Origin: Altibacter lentus
GTDB lineage: Bacteria; Bacteroidota; Bacteroidia; Flavobacteriales; Flavobacteriaceae
Reading direction: 5' to 3'
DNA length: 64,000 bases
Assembly (NCBI RefSeq): GCF_000746845.1
Contig: NZ_KN050846.1
Coordinates: 255,394-319,393, forward strand
The first letter of the stretch is position 1. Every line of letters begins with the position of its first letter. The notes beneath the pieces are model-generated. The model had not been told where the DNA came from. It worked only from the letters and a program-made list of their open reading frames with translations, and ran no database searches. The translations under genes were made by a program, and so were the position numbers. This document shows positions 16,838 through 24,729 of the stretch, piece after piece.

Positions 16838-17302
16838 TTAATTGGATAATTCATGCAATCCGTGGTTCCCGCTAAAACCCATTCTCCGTGCTGTAACGGT
16901 ATCAATTAAGAAATAGATTTCGATCATAGGAGAAACAACTTTGTCTACACTATCCCAGATCAATTCATTGTCGATTGTTTTTTTTATACCTGTTATATTG
17001 ATTTCTCCTATACTTTTATTTGTGGCATTTTCATAGCTTATCATACACGACGTTAAATCGTCGTATGCTATAATTTGGATTTTGAGGACCCCTCTTAGGT
17101 CTGAAAGTACATCATTATCAATATTCTTGGTGATTAACTTAATCAATGCTTCGTTACTCTTTCTTGCACTCACCGAATCATTCTCCAAGCCAAATCGTTC
17201 GGTATTACATCCTTCGATCTTTGTTGGATAGATGTTCTGAGCTATGGCACTGCATGTGATTAACGATAGGATGCAAATCATAATTGAAATTCGTTTTTTC
17301 AT
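16838..17302 (-). CDS. hypothetical exported protein
   Basis: Unrecognised 154-residue protein with a signal peptide (residues 1-21, MKKRISIMICILSLITCSAIAQ). The mature part has a Cys in EGCNTERFG and another in TSCMISYENATN, and predicted alternating beta strands and helices (VLKIQIIAYDDLTSCMISY, IEIYFLIDTVTARRM). The YPTKIEGCNTE segment faintly recalls the start of TonB-C-like domains in flavobacterial proteins, but the rest does not support that assignment. It is monocistronic and divergent from the nitroreductase gene. No role can be given. Confidence 0.55.
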   Translation of the reverse strand: MKKRISIMICILSLITCSAIAQNIYPTKIEGCNTERFGLENDSVSARKSNEALIKLITKNIDNDVLSDLRGVLKIQIIAYDDLTSCMISYENATNKSIGEINITGIKKTIDNELIWDSVDKVVSPMIEIYFLIDTVTARRMGFSGNHGLHELSN

Positions 17303-17421
17303 AGGTATAATGTTATAGACACGATGACGAAAATACGATATTTCGGATACATCATAAGAGTGGTCTATCGGCCCTCTGCTAAGGTCTATGGCAATTCCCT
17401 TTTTTTAAAATGAAAACCAAG

Positions 17422-17429
17422 TACCTTTG
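17422..17429 (+). promoter_or_regulatory. -7 promoter box that decides the nitroreductase start
   Basis: TACCTTTG, an exact TAnnTTTG. Transcription should begin near 17435, so an upstream in-frame ATG at 17410 would not be transcribed and the true start is the ATG at 17449. Confidence 0.6.
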
Positions 17430-17448
17430 TAACGTAAATGTAGAGCAA

Positions 17449-18087
17449 ATGAACAGATCAATCCTCCACTCCCTCCAATGGCGTTACGCTACTAAAAAAT
17501 TCGACCCATCCAGAAAGCTTTCCGAAGAAAAATTAAATGTGATAAAAGAATCATTTAATCTTACTGCCACTTCTTACGGATTGCAGCCACTAAAGCTGGT
17601 GATCGTTAGCAATACCAAACTGCAACAGCAATTGGTACCTTTAACCATGGAGCAAGTGCAAGTTCGCGATGCTTCCCATGTCCTGGTCTTTTGTATTGAA
17701 ACAGCCATCTCCAAGAATTACATTACCGAATATTTCGATAGGGTAGAGCATACCCGCAACACACCCAGAGCGATACTGAAACCTTTTGAGAAATTCCTTA
17801 TCGAAGAGTTTACCGAAAAGCCCGAGGTCGCAGTGGAAACATGGATGCAAAAACAAGCTTATATTGCCATGGGGAATCTGCTTACGGTCTGCGCTCTGGA
17901 AGGGATCGATGCCTGTCCTATTGAAGGGTTTTTACCGGAAGCCTATGACGAACTGCTCCAATTGAAAGACCTTGGATTACAGTCGGTGCTGGTGATGCCG
18001 GTGGGGTATCGCGCCGACGATGATTTCTTTGCCGACCTTAAAAAAGTGCGTCGTGGCGTGGATGAAGTGGTGATCGAGATGAAATAA
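17449..18087 (+). CDS. NAD(P)H-dependent oxidoreductase, nitroreductase family
   Basis: Cytosolic FMN enzyme of about 212 residues, started at 17449 (MNRSILHSLQWRYATKKFDP) because the -7 box lies just upstream. It carries the nitroreductase signatures: LQWRYATKKFDP for FMN phosphate binding, SYGLQPLKLVIV, and GIDACPIEGF ... LQSVLVMPVGYRADDD at the C-terminal flavin/dimer contact. Such enzymes (NfsB/YfkO-like) transfer electrons from NAD(P)H to nitro compounds, quinones or similar acceptors as homodimers. The next gene on this strand is beyond the convergent cbpM/cbpA pair, so it is a single-gene unit. Confidence 0.88.
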   Translation: MNRSILHSLQWRYATKKFDPSRKLSEEKLNVIKESFNLTATSYGLQPLKLVIVSNTKLQQQLVPLTMEQVQVRDASHVLVFCIETAISKNYITEYFDRVEHTRNTPRAILKPFEKFLIEEFTEKPEVAVETWMQKQAYIAMGNLLTVCALEGIDACPIEGFLPEAYDELLQLKDLGLQSVLVMPVGYRADDDFFADLKKVRRGVDEVVIEMK

Positions 18088-18094
18088 CGAACGC

Positions 18095-18388
18095 TTACGG
18101 CTCGTACAATTTTAACCGGTTGCGGAGGTTGTTAAGTTCCTCATGCATCATTTCTACTTTTTCCAGTAAATTAAAGATCACGTCGATCCCTTCAGGGTTT
18201 ACACGCAGATCCCGGTGCAGGCGGATCATTCGTTCCACATCATGTACTGCTTCTTGAGGGATGCAGGAAGTGTCCTCTAACTGTTTCAGTTGTACCAGGC
18301 CCATTTCGTGAAGGGTGGATACAAAAGAGGTCTCTATCTCATAGCTGGCACAGAGTTGCTGTACGGTAATATATTCGGTCTTTTTCAT
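18095..18388 (-). CDS. cbpM: CbpM-like chaperone modulator
   Basis: Small 97-residue MerR-type helix-turn-helix protein of the CbpM family. It starts with ITVQQLCASYEIETSFVSTLHEMGLVQL and ends in a helical segment (GIDVIFNLLEKVEMMHEELNNLRNRLKLYE). CbpM binds the J-domain of the DnaJ-like co-chaperone CbpA and inhibits it. The gene follows the cbpA-like gene after 1 bp on the same strand, the expected arrangement, so the two are translated from one mRNA. The MerR-like fold here is used for protein contact rather than metal-responsive transcription. Confidence 0.85.
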   Translation of the reverse strand: MKKTEYITVQQLCASYEIETSFVSTLHEMGLVQLKQLEDTSCIPQEAVHDVERMIRLHRDLRVNPEGIDVIFNLLEKVEMMHEELNNLRNRLKLYEP

Positions 18389-18389
18389 C

Positions 18390-19301
18390 TTACTTTATTT
18401 TTGAGAGTTGCTGAAACAGTTCTTTTTCTTTTTCTGAAAGTTTCGTAGGGATGGATACAGTGTAGGTAATATAAAGGTCACCAAAACTGCCCTCTTTTTT
18501 ATATATTGGAAATCCCTTTCCCTTCAATTTCACTTTACTTCCGGGCTGTGTTCCCGGTTTTACTTTTAGTTTTACCTTACCTGTAAAAGTTTCTACTTCT
18601 AACTCCCCGCCCAGCACAGCAGTATAGAGGTCTAAAGGTTCGGTTTTATACAGATCGCCTTTATTTCTGCTGAAAGGCGTTGAATTGGTGATCTGGAACT
18701 GGATATAGAGATCGCCTTTGGGGCCACCGTTACGACCTTCACCACCATGGCCTTTGATCTTGATCACCTGTCCGTCTTCCACCCCGGCGGGGATGGTCAA
18801 CCGAATGTTCTTCCCATTGACCGTGAGGGTTCGTTTATGGGTTTCGTATACATCCCGAAGGTCCAACTGTAACTGTGCGTTATAATCCTGCCCTTTAAAA
18901 CGCACATTGCCACCAAAACCACCGCCGGAAGAAGCCCTTCCACCTCCAAACATCGACTCGAAAAAATCTGAGAACCCTTCCCCTTCAAACTCATCGTATA
19001 CGTTTTGTCCGCTGTAAGCACTTTGATATTGCTGTTGTTGACGTTGCTGTTGACGTGCGCGTTCTATGTCATCGGCATGCTTCCAGTCCTTTCCGTAGGC
19101 ATCGTATTTTTTGCGGTGTTCGGGATTGCTCAACACCTCATGCGCTTCATTGATCTCCTTGAATTTTTTTTCGGCTTCGGCATCGTTGGGATTGACATCG
19201 GGATGATATTTTCGGGCCAGCTTTCGGTAAGCTTTCTTGATATCTCCGGCCGAAGCACCCTTGTCCAACCCTAAAATTTTATAATAATCTATGTAGGCCA
19301 T
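18390..19301 (-). CDS. cbpA: DnaJ-like co-chaperone (CbpA type)
   Basis: Cytosolic Hsp40 of 303 residues. It has an N-terminal J-domain (about 4-70) with the HPD tripeptide in KYHPDVNP, a Gln-rich linker, a Gly/Phe region ([19 protein letters not shown]), and two C-terminal beta-barrel substrate domains (from about 130: [27 protein letters not shown]). There is no zinc-finger Cys cluster, so it is a class II DnaJ like CbpA rather than DnaJ itself. It stimulates the ATPase of DnaK and delivers unfolded proteins. It is followed by its modulator gene and divergent from the hsp20 gene, which suggests shared stress control. Confidence 0.9.
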   Translation of the reverse strand: MAYIDYYKILGLDKGASAGDIKKAYRKLARKYHPDVNPNDAEAEKKFKEINEAHEVLSNPEHRKKYDAYGKDWKHADDIERARQQQRQQQQYQSAYSGQNVYDEFEGEGFSDFFESMFGGGRASSGGGFGGNVRFKGQDYNAQLQLDLRDVYETHKRTLTVNGKNIRLTIPAGVEDGQVIKIKGHGGEGRNGGPKGDLYIQFQITNSTPFSRNKGDLYKTEPLDLYTAVLGGELEVETFTGKVKLKVKPGTQPGSKVKLKGKGFPIYKKEGSFGDLYITYTVSIPTKLSEKEKELFQQLSKIK

Positions 19302-19447
19302 TTTATAAGAATAATTGGTAGCTTAAAGTTACTAATTTCTTTGCTTCGGAAGCAAGGGTATAAAAGTTCATACCATTTTGTGTAACACCTTCAAAACTGA
19401 AAAAATGTCACTAACCACCTCGCTTCAAGTGAACTAATGTCACTTTC

Positions 19448-19466
19448 TTCTGAAATTTTTTCAGAA
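19448..19466. promoter_or_regulatory. inverted repeat between cbpA and hsp20
   Basis: TTCTGAAA-TTT-TTTCAGAA (8-bp arms) in the 268-bp divergent region of two chaperone genes. Nearby, ATGTCACT occurs twice (about 19400 and 19437). A stress-regulator site is possible; no CIRCE-type element is present. Confidence 0.3.
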
Positions 19467-19569
19467 AAAAGGACCTGTATTGCTTTGGTACTTAATTTGT
19501 TCATTGTAATACGGACTATTAAAGTAATAGTACCACGAACTGAAGTATAAACCTTAAAATAACAGTCCT

Positions 19570-20007
19570 ATGAAACTGATGAAACGACACGACAACCTGT
19601 TTCCAAACATGTGGAGTCCCTTTAATGACGACGATTGGTTTCGATTACCGGATACCTTTAAGTCGGGAACCAGTGCACCGGCCGTGAACATTCTGGAGAA
19701 TGAAGACGATTTCAAAGTCGAGATGGCCGTGCCGGGGATGAAGAAGGAAGACTTCAACATTGATCTGGAAAACAATCTGCTTACGATTTCGGCTGAAGAA
19801 CAGTCGGAAAACGAAACAAAGGGCCAAGACGGTTCTTATACGCGCAGGGAGTTCAATTACAGCGCTTTTAAGCGCTCGTTCACCCTTCCAGATTCTGTAG
19901 ATGGTGAAAAGATCGCAGCTTCTTATACAGATGGTGTTTTAAACATCACCATTCCTAAAAAGGAAGAGGCGAAACCAAAACCACCTAAGAAGATAGCGAT
20001 CAAATAA
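19570..20007 (+). CDS. Hsp20 / alpha-crystallin small heat-shock protein
   Basis: ATP-independent holdase of 145 residues, cytosolic. After a short N-terminal arm (MKLMKRHDNLFPNMWSPFND) comes the alpha-crystallin domain (about 37-130), with PAVNILENEDDFKVEMAVPGMKKEDFNI, the basic RREFNYSAFKRSFTLP strand and the GVLNITIPKK motif. The C-terminal tail ends with IAIK, an I-x-I-type anchor that docks neighbouring subunits in the oligomer. The protein keeps stress-denatured proteins soluble for refolding by DnaK, whose CbpA-type partner is encoded divergently. A strong terminator follows at 20013. Confidence 0.93.
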   Translation: MKLMKRHDNLFPNMWSPFNDDDWFRLPDTFKSGTSAPAVNILENEDDFKVEMAVPGMKKEDFNIDLENNLLTISAEEQSENETKGQDGSYTRREFNYSAFKRSFTLPDSVDGEKIAASYTDGVLNITIPKKEEAKPKPPKKIAIK

Positions 20008-20012
20008 ACAGA

Positions 20013-20038
20013 GAGCGGGATGTCCCGCTCTTTTTTTT
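20013..20038 (+). terminator. hsp20 terminator
   Basis: Perfect 8-bp stem GAGCGGGA/TCCCGCTC with a 2-base TG between the arms, followed by eight T residues. Classic intrinsic terminator. Confidence 0.9.
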
Positions 20039-20061
20039 GCCGTTACGGCTCCATATTTCCA

Positions 20062-20092
20062 TTGCAAATCGCAAACGCAACCCGTACCTTTG
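20062..20092 (+). promoter_or_regulatory. promoter of the DegT aminotransferase gene
   Basis: -33 TTG (20062-20064), a 20-bp spacer and -7 TACCTTTG (20085-20092): an exact Bacteroidota promoter. The predicted transcription start is near 20098, 37 nt before the ATG. Confidence 0.75.
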
Positions 20093-20134
20093 TATCACAT
20101 CTATACAACAATGTGACACCTAACAGAAAAAATT

Positions 20135-21328
20135 ATGCCCGGATTTGAAGTATTTGGCGCCGAAGAGCGAAAACAAGTGAGTGATGTTTTGGAAAGTGGT
20201 GTGCTTATGCGCTACGGTTTCGACGGTATGCGCAACGGCCATTGGAAAGCAAAAGAGTTTGAAACAGCCTTTGCAGAACGTATGCAGGCAAATCACTGCC
20301 AACTGGTATCCAGCGGTACGGCGGCCCTAACTGTTGCGCTTGCATCCGCCGGAGTGGGCGCCGGGGATGAGGTGATCATGCCTACGTTTACGTTTGTCGC
20401 CAGTTTTGAATCTATTATGATGCTGGGTGCAGTCCCGGTGCTGGTCGATATTGACGACACGCTTACATTGGATCCGGAGGCCGTAGAAGCTGCCATTACA
20501 CCTAAAACACGCTGTGTGATGCCTGTGCACATGTGTGGGTCTATGGCCGACCTGCGAAAACTGAAGGATATCTGCTCAAAGCACGATCTCATTCTTCTCG
20601 AAGATGCCTGTCAGGCGATTGGAGGAACTTTCGAAGGCAAGCCTTTGGGAAGTTATGGCGATCTGGGATGTTTTTCCTTTGACTATGTGAAGACCATTAC
20701 GTGTGGTGAAGGTGGTGCCGTGATCACCAACAAGGAAGCGTATAAGATCAACGCCGATCAGTTTCAGGATCACGGTCATGACCACATAGGGAATGATCGC
20801 GGGGCTGAAACACATCCCACACTTGGGTATAACTTCCGCATTTCTGAATTAAATGCCGCTGTTGGGCTGGCACAACTAGACAAACTGGACGGGATCTTGA
20901 AATGCCAGAAGCACCACTATACCATCTTACGTGAGGCCTTAAGCGGTGTTGAAGGAGTAAGCTTCAGAAGGGTTCCCGAGGGAGGCGAAGAGAATTATTC
21001 CTTTTTAAATATCTATCTCCCCACAGAAGCACTTGCCAAAAAAGCACATAGCGCTCTTTCCGAAGCAGGGATCGATGCCTGTTTCTACTGGTACACAAAT
21101 AACTGGCACTACATAAACGGCTGGGAGCACCTTAAAGAACTAAAGGCGTTGGGGAGGTTGCCACAGGAGATCCGCCAGCAGATGCAGGATCTCAATAGCA
21201 CCGATTTCTCTAAAAGCGATGCCTGGATGGGCCGTACTATCTCATGTTTGGTAAAGATAGGCTGGCCGGAGGCTCAGGTGAAGGACCGTGCGGCTACGAT
21301 GCGCCGGGTTATCACGGATATACTTTAG
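20135..21328 (+). CDS. DegT/DnrJ/EryC1/StrS-family PLP aminotransferase
   Basis: Cytosolic PLP-dependent aminotransferase of 397 residues, of the sugar aminotransferase (fold-type I) group. The PLP Lys is K186 in SFDYVKTITCGEGG, the ring-stacking Asp is in LLEDACQAIGG (D157), and the GTAALTVALA phosphate loop is near 62-70. Members transfer an amino group from glutamate to keto-sugars of surface polysaccharides or act in amino-sugar antibiotic pathways. No other polysaccharide genes are nearby, so the substrate is open; the neighbouring riboflavin gene is convergent and unrelated. Its stop codon overlaps the end of the convergent ribB gene by 4 bp. Confidence 0.87.
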   Translation: MPGFEVFGAEERKQVSDVLESGVLMRYGFDGMRNGHWKAKEFETAFAERMQANHCQLVSSGTAALTVALASAGVGAGDEVIMPTFTFVASFESIMMLGAVPVLVDIDDTLTLDPEAVEAAITPKTRCVMPVHMCGSMADLRKLKDICSKHDLILLEDACQAIGGTFEGKPLGSYGDLGCFSFDYVKTITCGEGGAVITNKEAYKINADQFQDHGHDHIGNDRGAETHPTLGYNFRISELNAAVGLAQLDKLDGILKCQKHHYTILREALSGVEGVSFRRVPEGGEENYSFLNIYLPTEALAKKAHSALSEAGIDACFYWYTNNWHYINGWEHLKELKALGRLPQEIRQQMQDLNSTDFSKSDAWMGRTISCLVKIGWPEAQVKDRAATMRRVITDIL

Positions 21329-22473
21329 TAATTCACATATTCCGTGATCTCCAATCCGTAGCCTATCATGCCTACGCGTTTGGTTTGTTCGCTATTGGAA
21401 AGCAATTGTATCTTATGTATGCCCAGATCGTGCAGTATTTGAGCACCAATGCCAAAATCCTTACTGTCCATTGCGATCCTGGGCGCTTTTGCGATCTCAT
21501 TTTCACGCTGGGCCGTTCGCAATTCCTTTAAACGCTGCAAAAGATTCAAGGATTGGCTCTGCTGATTGATAAACACTATAGCTCCTTTCCCTTTTGAGTT
21601 GATCACATTGAACATATCGTCCAGTTTCTGTTCGGCGTTGTTGGTAAGCGTCCCCAGAATATCTCCGTTGACCAAGGTAGCATTCACACGAACAAGAACG
21701 GGCTCCTCCTTTTTCCAATCTCCTTTGGTAAGAGCAATATGGACCTGATCGTTTGTGGTTTGCTTATAGGCCCGCAATCTAAAACGTCCAAATTTTGTAT
21801 TGATAGTGAAATCCTCTTCTTTTCTAATTAAAGAATCGTGTTCCATGCGATAGGCGACAAGATCTTCGATGGAGATAAGCTTCAGGTCGAACTTCTTTGC
21901 CACTTCCATTAGTTGCGGTAAGCGCGCCATGGTACCATCTTCATTGAGAATCTCTACAAGGATACCGGCAGGCTGAAGTCCTGCAAGACGTGCCAAATCA
22001 ATGGCTGCTTCGGTGTGGCCTGTTCTGCGTAACACCCCGCCTTCTTTGGCTCTCAAAGGAAAGATATGTCCGGGACGGCCCAGATCCTCCGGCTTGGTAG
22101 TTTCATCCACCAATGCTTGTATGGTTTTTGCCCGATCGTGTACCGAGATACCCGTGGTACACCCGTGACCTATAAGATCTACAGACACCGTGAACTGTGT
22201 GTGATGCAATACGGTGTTATTCTCCACCATCATATTCAGATTCAAAGAGTTACAGCGATCTTCTGTAAGGGGCGCACATATCAAACCGCGTCCATGCGTT
22301 GCCATAAAGTTGATCATTTCGGGCGTAACCATTTCGGCCGCTGCAATAAAATCGCCTTCATTCTCTCTGTTCTCGTCATCCACGACAATAATCACCTTTC
22401 CTTTTTTTATATCTTCTATCGCTTCGGAAATTGTATTGAGTTGGATCTTCATGTTTTTTTCTGTCGTAATCAT
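21325..22473 (-). CDS. ribB: 3,4-dihydroxy-2-butanone-4-phosphate synthase fused to a degenerate GTP cyclohydrolase II domain
   Basis: The N-terminal half (about 10-210) is an intact RibB: VVDDENRENEGDF, HGRGLICAPLT, GISVHDRAKTI, RPGHIFPLRAKEGGVLRRTGHTEAAIDL. It makes the four-carbon unit of riboflavin from ribulose-5-phosphate. The C-terminal half aligns with RibA, but the zinc ligands are gone. Where GCHII has the C...GD...RCDCG motif, this protein reads VNATLVNGDILGTLTNN, and the GRGIGL loop is replaced by NQQSQSLNL. The distal DSKDFGIGAQILHDLGI part is retained. It is therefore predicted to lack GCHII activity, so a separate RibA is needed. Start codons at 22473 or 22452 are possible; the promoter box at 22491-22498 fits 22452 better. 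Confidence 0.85.
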   Translation of the reverse strand: MITTEKNMKIQLNTISEAIEDIKKGKVIIVVDDENRENEGDFIAAAEMVTPEMINFMATHGRGLICAPLTEDRCNSLNLNMMVENNTVLHHTQFTVSVDLIGHGCTTGISVHDRAKTIQALVDETTKPEDLGRPGHIFPLRAKEGGVLRRTGHTEAAIDLARLAGLQPAGILVEILNEDGTMARLPQLMEVAKKFDLKLISIEDLVAYRMEHDSLIRKEEDFTINTKFGRFRLRAYKQTTNDQVHIALTKGDWKKEEPVLVRVNATLVNGDILGTLTNNAEQKLDDMFNVINSKGKGAIVFINQQSQSLNLLQRLKELRTAQRENEIAKAPRIAMDSKDFGIGAQILHDLGIHKIQLLSNSEQTKRVGMIGYGLEITEYVNY

Positions 22474-22490
22474 AGCCTCTTTTGAAAATG

Positions 22491-22498
22491 CAAAGATA
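22491..22498 (-). promoter_or_regulatory. -7 promoter box of the ribB-type gene
   Basis: TATCTTTG on the minus strand, an exact TAnnTTTG. It lies too close to 22473 for a normal leader but about 33 nt before the alternative ATG at 22452. No FMN riboswitch is recognisable in 22474-22632. Confidence 0.55.
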
Positions 22499-22632
22499 CG
22501 TAAATAGTTTATGGTGCGAAGTGCTAGGTTGTGAGGGAAATTTGATTGCTGAAAAAGAAATAGATCATACTAAAAAATGAGCAACTAATTCAAAAGGAAT
22601 GGTACTTATCCTGTTCTTTCTGGAGATATTCA

Positions 22633-24075
22633 CTATTCTGAAGCAGTTTCCTTCTTTTTGAATAGTCGGCTGAAGCGCTGCAAGAAAGAATCGATATCAA
22701 AAATCCCTTGATCGGTCGTTGCACGGTATGTCAACCAAATACTAAGCGGCAGCATAATGGCCGTACTCAGCCAACTGGCAATAAACGGGTGCATACTTCC
22801 GTCTTCTGCACTGTTCTTTGCGAAGATCCCAATAAAATGATACGTGAGAAACAACAGCACGGCTACTACCATGGGGAGGCCCATACCACCTTTGCGAATG
22901 ATCGCTCCTAAAGGAGCCCCTACAAAGAATAATATAATACACGCAATGGCAAGAACATACTTCTCATGCAATGCGATCTCATGTTTGTTTAACCGTTTTG
23001 TTTTTAGAAGGAATTCAGTTTTTTTTGCCTGAACCGCTTGCAGGGTACCCCGCACGTTATTAAGCGCCGTAGTGGCTACAGACAGTTGCAGATCCGGATT
23101 GTAAATATCCAGAATAGAATTAACTGCTGCCACCGAATCTTTTTCCTTTGGCCTGGTATCTTTCAATTTAGAGAACCCGCTACGGAAATACATATTGTCT
23201 GAAAAAGCTTCAATGTCCTTGGTATAGCTATTGGAAAGCGAATCGATCTCGACGAACAATTCGTTGATCTTGTACATATTGTGATTGTTCAGTTCGTTCT
23301 CTTTCTCAATATCGGTACTGTTGAAAGCCGTAAGATCGATATTGATGGTGTAGCTTTCAAAATAACTCTTAGCGAACGGCTGACTTTTTTGTTTTTGTGG
23401 ATTCCTAACTTGGATCTCGTCGTAATAATGACCATCATTCAAAATAAGCGAAAGGGTGTTGCTACCTTCCGAACTAACCAACTCCCCGTTGTCTGCTATG
23501 ATCACCGTGTAATTTCCATTAGGGCGCTGCGGATTTTTTTTATGGATCACTACATTCTCCAAGAATTGATCACGATCTCCACTCTTCTTTTCGACCTTGA
23601 TGTTAAAATCGTCTCCCACTTGGCTAAACTGACCTTCAGCGATCACCATGGACGGGCTCACCTGGGCGATGTTTCGGCGTAAGTTCTGCCACTTATATTC
23701 CGAATAGGGGATTACATTGTTGGCAAACAGAAAAGCAATCCCAGCTAGCGCAAGTATAAAAAAAGTAAGACTGCGCATGGCACGCTGCAATGAAATACCG
23801 GTAGACTTCATGGCTGCAAACTCATATTTTTCAGCAAAGCTCCCAAAAACCATTAATGAAGTTACTAACACCGTGAGGGGCAATACCAGCGGGATCAATC
23901 TGGGCGATACATACCAAAGGAACTTTAGGACCACCCATACATCCAGGTCCTTTCCTGCCAATTCACTTATATACAGCCAGATCGTCTGTAAAACAAAAAT
24001 GAACATTAAAATAATGAAGACGCTAAAAAACGTCTTCAAAAAGGTTACCAATATGTATCGATCCAGCATTTTCAC
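22633..24075 (-). CDS. LptF/LptG-type permease (YjgP/YjgQ)
   Basis: Inner-membrane permease of 480 residues. There are three helices near the N-terminus (about 8-30, 55-78 and 95-118), a large periplasmic beta-jellyroll domain (about 130-370) and three C-terminal helices (about 385-460). This is the LptF/LptG arrangement. The conserved VLPLTVLVTSLMVFG ... KYEFAAMKSTGIS coupling segment, which contacts the ATPase LptB, is present. It extracts lipopolysaccharide from the inner membrane for transport to the surface. Only one such gene is here, so the partner permease and LptB must be elsewhere. It is cotranscribed after lolA (8-bp gap). Confidence 0.9.
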   Translation of the reverse strand: MKMLDRYILVTFLKTFFSVFIILMFIFVLQTIWLYISELAGKDLDVWVVLKFLWYVSPRLIPLVLPLTVLVTSLMVFGSFAEKYEFAAMKSTGISLQRAMRSLTFFILALAGIAFLFANNVIPYSEYKWQNLRRNIAQVSPSMVIAEGQFSQVGDDFNIKVEKKSGDRDQFLENVVIHKKNPQRPNGNYTVIIADNGELVSSEGSNTLSLILNDGHYYDEIQVRNPQKQKSQPFAKSYFESYTINIDLTAFNSTDIEKENELNNHNMYKINELFVEIDSLSNSYTKDIEAFSDNMYFRSGFSKLKDTRPKEKDSVAAVNSILDIYNPDLQLSVATTALNNVRGTLQAVQAKKTEFLLKTKRLNKHEIALHEKYVLAIACIILFFVGAPLGAIIRKGGMGLPMVVAVLLFLTYHFIGIFAKNSAEDGSMHPFIASWLSTAIMLPLSIWLTYRATTDQGIFDIDSFLQRFSRLFKKKETASE

Positions 24076-24083
24076 TGTGACGG

Positions 24084-24725
24084 TTAATTCAGCTTATTGA
24101 TGTAATAGCCATCCTGTTTGTATTTGGCCTCATCAAAAGTAAATAATGTCTTGGATAACGGCTGATTGGTTTTAAAAGAATTTACCGTAAGGGTGTATTT
24201 TGTCCCTTTTGCATCGGTTTGAATGAGCTTGTAAATATGTTTGGTTTGGACATCGATGCCCAAAAGGACATCTTTCATTTCAGCCTTAGAATCGATCGGG
24301 ATCAATTTTACATACTGTATTTTACGTCCTTTGATGTTCTGTACAATATCCATCTTGTATGTATAACCTTTCTCATAAAAGGTAAGCAATTTAGAGGGTG
24401 TTACCTCCTTATCGTCCTGTGCGTTGTAATTGGAGATCGTCACTTCTTCATCCTCGGGCACGATGGTGTAGATCTTTTTGCCGTCGAACATACGCGTCGT
24501 CCCCATCATGTGAAGGACATACTTGTTTCCAGAAAGTGTCACATCTCCTCTTGTGTCCTGGTTCACGTTCTCCTTGGCGTTATTGAGATTGTATTTAAAG
24601 TCAATGAGAATGTTGTCGTAGCTCTTTGCTTTGGCCGAAACCTCGTTGAGCAATGATTTCGCATCTTGTGCTCCGGCGATCGAAACCATACAAAGGGTAC
24701 ATACTAAAAAGGCAATTTTTTTCAT
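24084..24725 (-). CDS. lolA: outer-membrane lipoprotein carrier LolA
   Basis: Periplasmic chaperone of 213 residues, started at the Met at 24725 (MKKIAFLVCTLCMVSIAGAQ signal peptide). An in-frame ATG seven codons upstream lies inside the ftsK stop region and is less likely. The mature protein is an unclosed beta-barrel with the LolA pattern: NILIDFKYNLNN, GDVTLSGNKYVLHMMGTTRMFDGKKIYTIVPEDEEVTI, and a C-terminal FTFDEAKYKQDGYYINKL. It carries lipoproteins released by LolCDE across the periplasm. It starts 4 bp after ftsK and is followed by the LptF/G gene, so the three are cotranscribed, linking division and envelope assembly. Confidence 0.88.
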   Translation of the reverse strand: MKKIAFLVCTLCMVSIAGAQDAKSLLNEVSAKAKSYDNILIDFKYNLNNAKENVNQDTRGDVTLSGNKYVLHMMGTTRMFDGKKIYTIVPEDEEVTISNYNAQDDKEVTPSKLLTFYEKGYTYKMDIVQNIKGRKIQYVKLIPIDSKAEMKDVLLGIDVQTKHIYKLIQTDAKGTKYTLTVNSFKTNQPLSKTLFTFDEAKYKQDGYYINKLN

Positions 24726-24729
24726 GTTA

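Noticed and set aside
22474-22632. FMN riboswitch in front of the riboflavin gene
   Set aside because: None of the conserved RFN-element helices (such as AGGATAT...ATTCCC) is recognisable.
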